From contig JAEUIH010000015.1 of the NCBI GenBank assembly GCA_016795105.1, positions 62,001-126,000 of the forward strand: 64,000 bases of DNA, written 5' to 3'. The notes below the pieces were generated by a model that saw only the letters and a program-made list of their open reading frames with translations, had not been told where the DNA came from and did no database searches. Within the stretch, counting starts at the first letter, position 1, and every line of letters begins with the position of its first letter. Shown here piece by piece: positions 46,211 through 53,733 of the stretch. This stretch comes from Planctomyces sp. GTDB taxonomy: Bacteria; Planctomycetota; Planctomycetia; Planctomycetales; Planctomycetaceae. A program made the translations under genes and the position numbers.

Positions 46211-46236
46211 GACGACCGAATTGTGCAAAAAGTTCC
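46211..46236 (-). promoter_or_regulatory. Putative ECF-type promoter for the sigma gene
   Basis: On the minus strand GGAAC (46236-46232) is followed after exactly 17 bases by CGTC (46214-46211). This is the classic -35/-10 arrangement of many ECF sigma promoters. The expected transcript would start near 46204, about 40 bases before the sigma factor ATG. Autoregulation is inferred; the sequence match is direct. Confidence 0.55.
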
Positions 46237-46291
46237 ACTTTGTTTGAACCAATTGAGCCCACAAATCACTTCAGGAGGTGGAGGCTGAATC

Positions 46292-46840
46292 ATGTCACAT
46301 CCAGAACACGACGATTCGACCGAAGATCTTCTTCCGGAAGCATTTCGGTCGTTCCTGAACAATCGCTACGGGACTGTACCACAAGTCCCGTCGAGCGTGG
46401 ATGAGCAGATTTTGCGGAATGCTCGTGAGCAGTTCGCAACAAAAACCGGGGGCTCTGGTGGACACTGGAGAAGCCGTTCGTGGTTCTTTGCAGCTGCTGG
46501 CACTTCAGTGGCCGCAGCCGGGTTGCTTGTAACCGGCTGGATGACCAGCCAATTCGCAAATCATTCGGAATCAAGTCCGCTTGTGGCAGACATGAGTCCT
46601 GGTGGCGGAGGTGGCGGAGGCGAGGGTCTGATACGAGAAAGACCGCCCGCAATGATGGCCGCCGTGTCTGATCCTCAGGATGTAGACCGCAGTGGACGAG
46701 TCGATATTCTCGATGCATTTGCTCTGGCAAGATCTCTCCGGAATGGAACGGCCGGCAATGGACGAAACGACCTGAATCAGGATGGTCGAATCGATGACGA
46801 GGATGTCGACCTGATTGCAATGAGGGCTGTGGCACTTTGA
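46292..46840 (+). CDS. Membrane-anchored dockerin-domain protein
   Basis: A 182-residue protein with a strong ribosome binding site (AGGAGGTGG). Residues 1-62 are polar and charged (cytoplasmic), 63-84 form one membrane helix preceded by HWRSRS (positive side inside), a glycine run follows (104-110), and 128-182 form a dockerin-like pair of calcium loops: D130-x-D132-x-S134-G-x-x-D138-x-x-D141 and D160-x-N162-x-D164-G-x-x-D168-x-x-D171. Dockerins bind cohesins; the next gene encodes a cohesin-like protein. The cytoplasmic part lies beside an ECF sigma gene, so it might act as an anti-sigma-like transducer, which is inference only. Confidence 0.8.
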   Translation: MSHPEHDDSTEDLLPEAFRSFLNNRYGTVPQVPSSVDEQILRNAREQFATKTGGSGGHWRSRSWFFAAAGTSVAAAGLLVTGWMTSQFANHSESSPLVADMSPGGGGGGGEGLIRERPPAMMAAVSDPQDVDRSGRVDILDAFALARSLRNGTAGNGRNDLNQDGRIDDEDVDLIAMRAVAL

Positions 46841-46844
46841 TTAG

Positions 46845-46919
46845 ACAGTGCCGCTCTGAAAACAGTGGCACTCTGAAAACAGTGCCGCTCTGAAAACAGT
46901 GGCACTCTGAAAACAGTGT
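46845..46919. repeat. 17-bp tandem repeat
   Basis: About four and a half copies of a 17-base unit, AACAGTGCCGCTCTGAA alternating with AACAGTGGCACTCTGAA, giving a 34-base higher-order period. It fills the gap between the dockerin gene and the cohesin-like gene and ends next to the latter's start. Its function is unknown; it may change length by slippage. Confidence 0.9.
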
Positions 46920-46943
46920 GATCCAGTGGGGTATTCGTGGGAA

Positions 46944-47516
46944 ATGATCATGATCAGTGAACTGGCGGGAAAGTTTTCGATTCCAATTCCTCGACTGAGA
47001 ATTCCTCGGTCCTGGGGAATTCTGATCGCGCTGGATTTCTGTCTTATCGCCTTTGCGATCGCTCAGGATAATTCTCTACATGGACAGTCCGGGATGACGA
47101 CAGATCGTCCGACGTACTCGGAAATCGAAGATCTTGGGAGTCACTCCACCGGAGATGTACGATTCGATGCAATCGATGTGTTCGTGGATTCAGGAGACGA
47201 TTTGCTGGCAGCGTACCAGCTGGAGTTTCTGAGTGACGCCGAAGGCGTTGTGTTTGTGGGTATCGAGGGTGGTGAACATCCGGCGTTTCTTCGACCTCCA
47301 TATTACGACCCTCGAGCGATGAACAACAATCGCGTCATTCTTGCATCCTTCAACGCGGGCCTCGACCTGCCAAAGGGCCGTAGTCGGGTGGCTCGAATTC
47401 ATATTCAGATGAGCGGTCCGGCAAGTCGGAAGTTTCAGACGTCTCTGATGGCTTCGGCAACTCGTGACGGCCGTCCGATTCCCGCCGACATCTCAATTTC
47501 TCGCGTCGTGCGTTAG
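46944..47516 (+). CDS. Cohesin-like exported protein
   Basis: About 190 residues from the ATG at 46944; a GTG at 46926 is the alternative start. A hydrophobic segment (SWGILIALDFCLIAFAIAQ) is a signal peptide or anchor. The rest reads as one beta-sandwich: VRFDAIDVFVDSGDDLLAAY, then EFLSDAEGVVFVGIEGG, NRVILASFNAGLDLPKG and VARIHIQMSG. This order resembles cohesin domains, which bind dockerins. Cohesin identity is by pattern only, but the adjacent dockerin gene supports it. No enzymatic motif was seen. It lies in an apparent operon with the VIT/VWA gene, 76 bases downstream. Confidence 0.6.
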   Translation: MIMISELAGKFSIPIPRLRIPRSWGILIALDFCLIAFAIAQDNSLHGQSGMTTDRPTYSEIEDLGSHSTGDVRFDAIDVFVDSGDDLLAAYQLEFLSDAEGVVFVGIEGGEHPAFLRPPYYDPRAMNNNRVILASFNAGLDLPKGRSRVARIHIQMSGPASRKFQTSLMASATRDGRPIPADISISRVVR

Positions 47517-47592
47517 ACGTCTGCAGATCTCCGGTTGGCTCTGAATTCGCACCTGTGTTGACCTGAAGTTGACCTGAAAAGGACATGCGCAC

Positions 47593-49896
47593 ATGCTGAT
47601 GGACCATCTACGCACCAGGAATTTACTGTTCGCAGTGATTCTGCTGGCCATCTGCGGTGGCTGCGGGGAGAGTGATCCTGAGCGAAGTGTCGCTGCACCT
47701 GGTGCTGCAGCTCCTGACGCAATGCCTCCTGCCGGTGCCGAAGCCTCAACTGCAGCCGTACCTGTTGACGAGGTACCGTTCGATGCAGGACAGGCTGAAT
47801 ATTCTGAGCCACCCGCAGCAATGAAGGGGGCAACTGAGGCGATGCAGAGTGCGCCAGAGGCGATGCAGGGGGCGCCAAGGCGGGCGAGAAGTGCACCCGG
47901 GGCGGCGTTGCCTGCTCCGGCCGCTGAGACGGAAAGCCCCGACATTGCTTCTGAGCCGGACAGCGAAAGGAACACAAGTGCAGAAAGCCACCTTGATTCG
48001 AGCGAGCGGTCTTTGACCAGCAGACGAAACGGAGTGGGAGAGGGATTCGCGAGTGAATCGCCGATACAGAACCAACCGTTACACAGCGAAGAACTTTGGA
48101 TCATCACCGCCGCGGATTCTCAGGTCAGTAAGCAGGAGTCCGAGAGTGGACTGGGCGCCGCCGGCCTGTTTGAAGTGGATGGTACAGGGAAGCAATACGT
48201 GGAGGTGCCGCTGAAGAAGACAACGGTGACGGGGCGGGTTGATGAATATGTATCGACTGTAAAAGTGAATCAGCGATATCACAACACCTCCGATCGAACC
48301 ATCGAGGCTGTCTATTCGTTTCCTCTTCCTGACGATGCAGCAGTGGATGAGTTCATCATGACGATTGGTGAACGCAGGATTCGAGGAATCATCAAGAAAC
48401 GCGAGCAGGCGGAGCAGATCTATCAGAACGCGCGGCAGCAGGGATTACTGGCGGCACGAATGGACCAGCAACGTTCTAACGTTTTTACTCAACACCTTTC
48501 CAACATTGAACCGGGAAAAGAGATCGACATCGAGATTCGCTACTTCAGTCCTCTGAAAACTCAAAACGGCGCATACGAGTTTGTGTTTCCGATGGCAGTG
48601 GGACCGCGCAGCAGAACGGTACACAGTACTGCGATTGGTGTGGAGGAGCCTGAAAGTGATGAGGCCGTCGATGTGCAGTATTTGACCGATGCCGAGAGGG
48701 CGACTCAGAGTTTTGAACTCGTGTTAGATGTCTATTCGGCTGTTCCTTTGATGATGGTGGAATCTGTAAGTCATGAGGCGAAGGTCAACGTGGAGTCTCC
48801 TTCTCATGCTCACGTCGAATTGACTGTTACCGGTGAACAATCCAGCAGCGACTTCGTTTTACGATATCAGGTCTGTGGTGGTGAGATTCGTACAGCGATG
48901 ATGACGGACAAGGATGAATATGGCCAGTACTTCACAATGATGGTCTATCCCCCGGCTCAGGTTATTCAGTCAGAGCGCATTCCGATGGAGATGGTTTATC
49001 TGCTCGACTGTTCGGACAGGCTGCAGGTCCGATCGCTGGAGCAGGCGAAATCCGCTGCCGCATGGTCGATGCAGAATTTGACATCGAGTGATTCGTTCCG
49101 AATTGTCGAACCCTCGGGTCAGTTCCCCGGGCCTGCGTCTTCTCCTCTGGTGGCAACCCCGGAGAACATTGCTCAGGGGCTTGAGTACCTGAAAGCTCTG
49201 GGCGACAGCGGTGATAAGAATCTGCTGATGCTTACAGAGACAGCACTGGAGTTTCCGCATGATGAAGGGCGACAAAGAACCGTCGTGATGATGACCGATG
49301 GTTTTGTTGACAATGAGGATCTCTTCATGAGAACTCTAGCCGAAGGTCTGAGCTCGTCGCGAATCTTCGCATTCGGCATCGGGCAGTCGGTGAACAGAAG
49401 CCTGATGGATCGCATGGCAATCACTGGACGAGGCGCGGTTTCCTATCTGAGTGAGAGTGATGAACCGACGCAGATTATGGAACAATTTCAGAATCAGGTA
49501 TCACATGTGGCGATGACAGACATTTCCATCAGTTTTGGCACAATGGAAGTCATGGATTTGTACCCTCGTCGCATTCCCGATCTTATCGTTGATCGGCCAA
49601 TTCTGCTCACCGGTCGGTACCGCGGAGATCCTTCTGAGGTGATCGTTTCAGGCCGCGTCAACATGACACCAGTAACGTTTGCAGTTGACGTCGATTCGGC
49701 CGACAAACGAACGTCCGAGATCGGTCTCAGATCCAGTGTTGCTCCGCTCTGGGCTCGACACAGGATCGCCGATCTGATGTCGCCAGGCCAGCCCGAGAGT
49801 TCACTCAATGAGATCATTCAAACAGCACTCAACTACAACCTGACCACTGAATACACATCGTTCATCGTCGTCGATGCAATGTCTTCGTCACCGTAA
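47593..49896 (+). CDS. VIT plus von Willebrand A domain lipoprotein
   Basis: A 767-residue lipoprotein (lipobox LLAICGGC). A long Ala/Pro/Glu-rich linker with repeats such as EAMQSAPEAMQGAP is followed by a VIT domain (about residues 190-330, with AVYSFPLPDDAAVDEF and NVFTQHLSNIEPG) and a VWA domain (about 465-640). The metal site is degenerate: YLLDCSDRL has D-x-S but not the final serine of D-x-S-x-S, while MMTDGF is kept. In animals VIT and VWA together form matrix-binding proteins; in bacteria the role is poorly known, and surface protein-protein binding is likely. It ends two bases before a paired-hairpin element. Confidence 0.88.
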   Translation: MLMDHLRTRNLLFAVILLAICGGCGESDPERSVAAPGAAAPDAMPPAGAEASTAAVPVDEVPFDAGQAEYSEPPAAMKGATEAMQSAPEAMQGAPRRARSAPGAALPAPAAETESPDIASEPDSERNTSAESHLDSSERSLTSRRNGVGEGFASESPIQNQPLHSEELWIITAADSQVSKQESESGLGAAGLFEVDGTGKQYVEVPLKKTTVTGRVDEYVSTVKVNQRYHNTSDRTIEAVYSFPLPDDAAVDEFIMTIGERRIRGIIKKREQAEQIYQNARQQGLLAARMDQQRSNVFTQHLSNIEPGKEIDIEIRYFSPLKTQNGAYEFVFPMAVGPRSRTVHSTAIGVEEPESDEAVDVQYLTDAERATQSFELVLDVYSAVPLMMVESVSHEAKVNVESPSHAHVELTVTGEQSSSDFVLRYQVCGGEIRTAMMTDKDEYGQYFTMMVYPPAQVIQSERIPMEMVYLLDCSDRLQVRSLEQAKSAAAWSMQNLTSSDSFRIVEPSGQFPGPASSPLVATPENIAQGLEYLKALGDSGDKNLLMLTETALEFPHDEGRQRTVVMMTDGFVDNEDLFMRTLAEGLSSSRIFAFGIGQSVNRSLMDRMAITGRGAVSYLSESDEPTQIMEQFQNQVSHVAMTDISISFGTMEVMDLYPRRIPDLIVDRPILLTGRYRGDPSEVIVSGRVNMTPVTFAVDVDSADKRTSEIGLRSSVAPLWARHRIADLMSPGQPESSLNEIIQTALNYNLTTEYTSFIVVDAMSSSP

Positions 49897-49898
49897 AA

Positions 49899-50053
49899 AA
49901 AGTACTCATCACGCTCCGCCGTGATGTCGAGCCCTGGTTACGATTCCACACGTCGCACCGGGACAACGTTATGGGCGACGCATGTCAGGGGGCTTTATTC
50001 GACACTGCGCGGAGCCAGGATTCGTCATCACGACGGAGCGTGATGAGTACTTT
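49899..50053. repeat. Paired-hairpin intergenic element, type 1, copy A
   Basis: 28-base inverted repeats (49899-49926 and 50026-50053) around a variable centre, total 155 bases. Each arm has AAAGTACT followed by a hairpin CATCACG-CTCCGC-CGTGATG; the right arm differs at one base. It begins two bases after the VIT/VWA stop and lies between convergent genes. Confidence 0.9.
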
Positions 50054-50068
50054 AGTGGGAAGTGGGTT

Positions 50069-50557
50069 TCAGGGGGTCGGCTTTGCGACGTGTTGATCGA
50101 TGAGGATTGGATTTCCATCGGGGTCTTCCAGCAACAGTGCGGCGGGGCCCGTGGAGGATTCATCGGCCGCGAGAGTGAATTTCAGGCCCAGAGCTTTGAG
50201 TCGTTTCTGGATATCCCGGACGTCGTCAAACTCTGGTAGTGTTGAGGCGTTGCGATCCCAGCCCGGGTTATATGTGAGCATGTTCTTTTCGAAGTGACCA
50301 TGAAAAATGCCAATGGTGCTGGAGTCATTCTGAAGGATGTACATCCTTGATTCCTCGCTTCCGACGAAGGCTTTGAAGCCAAGTTTCTCGTAGAACTCCT
50401 TTGATGCTTTCAGGTCTTTGACGTTCAGGCTGATGGAGAAGTTGCCAAGACGAATGGATTTCTCTTTTGCCTTTGAGGTGTCGTCTGTCTTCTGAAAATG
50501 AACACCGGATGCAAACGCGGTCAGGCAGAGAGTTGCGGACAGAATCAGTTGCTTCAT
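50069..50557 (-). CDS. Exported VOC/glyoxalase-fold protein
   Basis: A 162-residue protein with a signal peptide (MKQLILSATLCLTAFASGVHF) and one vicinal-oxygen-chelate module pair: NFSISLNVKDLKASKEFYEKLGF at the start and ALLLEDPDGNPILIDQH at the end. VOC proteins are dioxygenases, isomerases or resistance proteins; the substrate cannot be read. An export signal is unusual for this family, which is mostly cytoplasmic. It is convergent with the VIT/VWA gene across a paired-hairpin element. Confidence 0.85.
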   Translation of the reverse strand: MKQLILSATLCLTAFASGVHFQKTDDTSKAKEKSIRLGNFSISLNVKDLKASKEFYEKLGFKAFVGSEESRMYILQNDSSTIGIFHGHFEKNMLTYNPGWDRNASTLPEFDDVRDIQKRLKALGLKFTLAADESSTGPAALLLEDPDGNPILIDQHVAKPTP

Positions 50558-50660
50558 TGTACGGACCTGTTCAAGTAAACTAGGGAAATAAAATTCCGAA
50601 ACGTGCGGAAGTCGTTGGGCACAATGTTAATGAGACACTGAATCTCGGACTTGTCAAATC

Positions 50661-51584
50661 TTGCGAAAACAGAAAAAACAGCAACCGTCTACAGCGTCGG
50701 CATACGTTGAACGAATCAATCTGGTGATTGACTACATCACCAGTCATCTGTGTGAGCCGCTTCCATTGAAAGAGCTGGCTCGTCGAGCCATGATATCGCC
50801 CTTTCATTTTCACCGAGTCTTCCAGGGAGTGGTTGGAGAAACTCCTCATGATTTCATTAAACGCCTTCGACTCGAGCGGTCACTGCATCTGATGTCGCGG
50901 CCAGGGAAGCAGGTTTCGCTGACGTCGATTGCATTGGACTGCGGCTTTTCGTCGTCATCTGATTTCTCGAGATCCTTCCGGCAGCGATTCGGGACGGCGC
51001 CTCGCCAGTTTGATCTGGCAGAATGGAAACAACAGCACGCTGAAGCTTTTGATGAGGTGGTTTCTCGACCGGACATGTCCCGGGTTCGATTGCCGGGGCG
51101 AGAGAATCCAGATGGATTCAGAGTCAAGATTCGGGAATTGCAAGCACGAACTGTAGCCTACATTCGTGTGCTGCGTCCATATGTGGATAACCGGGCTTAC
51201 CTGGCGACGATCCGACTTCTGGCATGGGCAGAAAAGCACAGAGTCGATAATGAACAGTGGCTTGGCTACCAATGGGAGAGTCCTGAGCTGACAGAATTGA
51301 ATGACTGTAGATATCACATTGCCGTGGAGACTTCGAAGTTTGAGCCTCGCGGAGAAATCGGGAAGTTTCGGTTTCCCCCAATGACGGTGGCGGAAGTGGA
51401 AATTTCCGGGGATATCTGGAAGGAGCTGCGAGCTCTTCGGTGGCTGTATGGAGTGTGGTTGCCACGGAGTGGCTGCGTGCCGGCAGATCAGCCATGTTTT
51501 GAAGCGTGGAATGGAAGACCATTCGCCCATGGCAATGAGCACTTCGAATTGCGAATTCAGCTTCCGATTGAGAGACTGCGGTGA
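50661..51584 (+). CDS. AraC-family regulator with GyrI-like effector domain
   Basis: A 307-residue cytoplasmic transcription factor. Two helix-turn-helix motifs are in the first 120 residues (LPLKELARRAMISPFHFHRVF and VSLTSIALDCGFSSSSDFSR) followed by FGTAPRQFD. The remainder is a GyrI/SbmC-type ligand-binding domain (VKIRELQARTVAYIRVLRPY and MTVAEVEISGDIWKELRALR), so it probably responds to a small hydrophobic or drug-like compound. The start is TTG, and no strong ribosome binding site was seen. It is divergent from the VOC gene, which may be a target. Confidence 0.88.
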   Translation: MRKQKKQQPSTASAYVERINLVIDYITSHLCEPLPLKELARRAMISPFHFHRVFQGVVGETPHDFIKRLRLERSLHLMSRPGKQVSLTSIALDCGFSSSSDFSRSFRQRFGTAPRQFDLAEWKQQHAEAFDEVVSRPDMSRVRLPGRENPDGFRVKIRELQARTVAYIRVLRPYVDNRAYLATIRLLAWAEKHRVDNEQWLGYQWESPELTELNDCRYHIAVETSKFEPRGEIGKFRFPPMTVAEVEISGDIWKELRALRWLYGVWLPRSGCVPADQPCFEAWNGRPFAHGNEHFELRIQLPIERLR

Positions 51585-51663
51585 TCGGCTGTTCGGTTCC
51601 TGATCTTTCCAGTACTCTGATGCAGAGTTGGTCGAACGGTTTTTATTCGGAAGGCGATGAGCA

Positions 51664-52530
51664 ATGAACTGGCGACGCGGAATTGTTTTGGCTTTGGTTG
51701 TTGTCCTGCAGATGTCAGCCTGCGTGAGAAGTGATGAACCTGCAAATGCAGTGAGTTCGAGTGCCGCAGCAGACCTGGAGGCCATGCTGCAGACATTCCG
51801 GAAAGAGTTTGTTGCGATTTCTCCGGGTAGCTCCGGGTTTCCTGCTCAGTACACCTTTGGACCAGACGCGAGCGCGGCTGAACTCCGAGTTTCAGTTGGA
51901 AACTCATTTGAGGTGTCGAAACTTGAAATGTATCAGTCGCTCTATGAAGCGGTGACTGGCAACAACCCGAGTCGGTGGAAAGGAACTCGGAACTCGGTTG
52001 AACAAGTGACCGGGGACGATGCAATTGCCTTCTGTCAGAAGGTGACGGAGTTAATGCGAATGTCAGAATTGATTGATGCCGATCAGGTCGTGCGCCTGCC
52101 CACGGAAATTGAATGGGAGTACTTTGCTCGAGCCGGGACCACGACACGCTTCAGTTTTGGAGATGAAGCACAGGCTGCCGGAGACATCGCACCGATTGCC
52201 ACACTGCTCGATCCTTACGCATGGCATACTGGAAACGCAGCGGGAAACGATCCTGCGGTCGGAGTTCTGAAACCAAATCCCTGGGGACTTTATGACATTC
52301 ACGGGTATCTCTGGGAAATCTGTGCAGATGACTGGACGGAATCATTGAAAGAGGTTGCAGACAAGTCGACTGCGTCGGACCGTTCGAAAGAGCTGTCGAG
52401 AGTCATCGTGATGCGAGGTGGTTCATGGAAAGACAAGTACTCACTCCTGGAATCGTCCTCCAGAAAGCCCTTCCAGCGAGTGACAGGGCGTGACGATGCC
52501 ATCGGCTTCCGCTGTGTGATCAGCCGATGA
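51664..52530 (+). CDS. Exported formylglycine-generating-enzyme-like protein
   Basis: A 288-residue protein with an N-terminal lipoprotein-like signal (VLALVVVLQMSAC, cysteine at the end). The FGE-sulfatase fold is seen in DDAIAFCQKVTEL, VRLPTEIEWEYFARAG, KPNPWGLYDIHGYLWEI, VIVMRGGSWKD and IGFRCVI. The typical GNVWEW phrase is GYLWEI here, and I do not see the paired catalytic cysteines of true sulfatase-activating enzymes, so a binding or other role is likely. The stop codon lies inside a 23-base tandem repeat. Confidence 0.83.
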   Translation: MNWRRGIVLALVVVLQMSACVRSDEPANAVSSSAAADLEAMLQTFRKEFVAISPGSSGFPAQYTFGPDASAAELRVSVGNSFEVSKLEMYQSLYEAVTGNNPSRWKGTRNSVEQVTGDDAIAFCQKVTELMRMSELIDADQVVRLPTEIEWEYFARAGTTTRFSFGDEAQAAGDIAPIATLLDPYAWHTGNAAGNDPAVGVLKPNPWGLYDIHGYLWEICADDWTESLKEVADKSTASDRSKELSRVIVMRGGSWKDKYSLLESSSRKPFQRVTGRDDAIGFRCVISR

Positions 52531-52591
52531 GCCACCGTAGGCGGAGCCGCTGAGCCACCAGTTGCGGAGCCGCTGAGCCACAGTAGACAGA
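52523..52591. repeat. 23-bp tandem repeat overlapping a stop codon
   Basis: Three 23-base units of the type GCCGCTGAGCCACC, then a variable part, then GCGGA, in a head-to-tail array. The first unit contains the TGA stop of the upstream gene, and the last ends just before the ribosome binding site (AAGGGGAG) of the oxidoreductase gene. GCGGAGCCGC within it is self-complementary. Confidence 0.85.
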
Positions 52592-52602
52592 AGGGGAGCT
52601 AA

Positions 52603-53688
52603 ATGAAGGCAGTGGAGTCAGATCGTCGAACGTTCCTGAGTTCAGTGGCAGCAGTGGGGGCTGGGTTATGGGCGGCGGCCGGTGCAAAGGCTGCTCCAAA
52701 TCGTTCCGGGCGAATTCGAGTTGGTCAGATCGGTGTCGGACATGCTCATGCGAGTAAGTTGTCTGTCTATCGAAATTCTGCCGACTACGAAGTTGTTGGA
52801 GTTGTTGAACCGGATGAAATGCTCCGAAGTGAAGCTGAGACTCAGGCTGCCTTCAAAGATCTGCGCTGGATGACTCAGGATGAATTGCTGAACACTGAGG
52901 ACCTGCAGGTTGTGCTGGTAGAAACCCGCGTTCGGGATTGCCTGCGGACAGCTGAGGCGTGTATCGCCGCAGGTAAGCACATTCATCTTGATAAGCCTGC
53001 GGGTGCTTCACTTCCTCAGTTTGAACGAATTCTGAAATCAGCCGAGAGGCAGGGCCTTCTTGTACAGATGGGCTACATGTATCGCTACAACCCAGGGATT
53101 GTGTTGTTGCGAGAATTTCTGAAACAGGGTTGGCTGGGTGACATATTTGAAGTTCATACCGTGATGAGCAAAGTTGTGGATGCGGAAGCACGCAGGCAGT
53201 TAGCCGAGTTTTCCGGAGGAATGATGTTTGAGCTGGGATGCCATGTTCTGGACCTCGTCGTCGGGGTGCTGGGAGAGCCCGCTTCTGTCACTGCGTATCA
53301 CCAGCATGTGAGCGATCAGGCAGATGGCTTAGCAGACAACACGCTGGCAGTGCTTCAGTACCCCGCTGCAATCGCGACAGTAAAGTCGAGTGCTCAGGAA
53401 GTGTCCGGCGGGGAGCGTCGACATTTTGTCGTGTGTGGTACCGAGGGAACGTTTCACATTCAGCCCCTGGATCAGCCATCGGCCAGAATTGCACTCTCTA
53501 AGCCACGCGAACATTATCATGTTGGGTATCAGGACGTAACCTTTCCGAAGTATACTCGCTATGTTGACGATGCTGCCGATATGGCAAGAATTCTTCGTGG
53601 CGAAAAGAAGACCGACTATACGTACACGCACGATCTGGCGGTTCAGCGGACACTGCTGAAGGCTTCTTTGATGCCGGTGGATCGCTGA
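52603..53688 (+). CDS. Gfo/Idh/MocA family oxidoreductase, Tat-exported
   Basis: A 361-residue NAD(P)-dependent dehydrogenase-like protein. It has a twin-arginine leader (DRRTFLSSVAAVGAGLWAAAG), the nucleotide-binding turn IRVGQIGVGHAHAS, the family lysine in HIHLDKPAG, and the C-terminal beta domain (GGMMFELGCHVLDLVVGVLGEP). Members oxidise or reduce sugars and inositols; planctomycetes carry many exported copies. AAGGGGAG lies six bases before the start. About 45 bases separate it from the deacetylase gene on the same strand, so co-transcription is possible and the target may be a carbohydrate. Confidence 0.9.
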   Translation: MKAVESDRRTFLSSVAAVGAGLWAAAGAKAAPNRSGRIRVGQIGVGHAHASKLSVYRNSADYEVVGVVEPDEMLRSEAETQAAFKDLRWMTQDELLNTEDLQVVLVETRVRDCLRTAEACIAAGKHIHLDKPAGASLPQFERILKSAERQGLLVQMGYMYRYNPGIVLLREFLKQGWLGDIFEVHTVMSKVVDAEARRQLAEFSGGMMFELGCHVLDLVVGVLGEPASVTAYHQHVSDQADGLADNTLAVLQYPAAIATVKSSAQEVSGGERRHFVVCGTEGTFHIQPLDQPSARIALSKPREHYHVGYQDVTFPKYTRYVDDAADMARILRGEKKTDYTYTHDLAVQRTLLKASLMPVDR

Positions 53689-53733
53689 GAAGAGAGATCA
53701 CAAAGACGAAAAGATTGCACAGGAAAGTCCCGG

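Noticed and set aside
46845-46919. CRISPR-like array
   Set aside because: Units are contiguous 17-mers with no spacers, and there are no cas genes.
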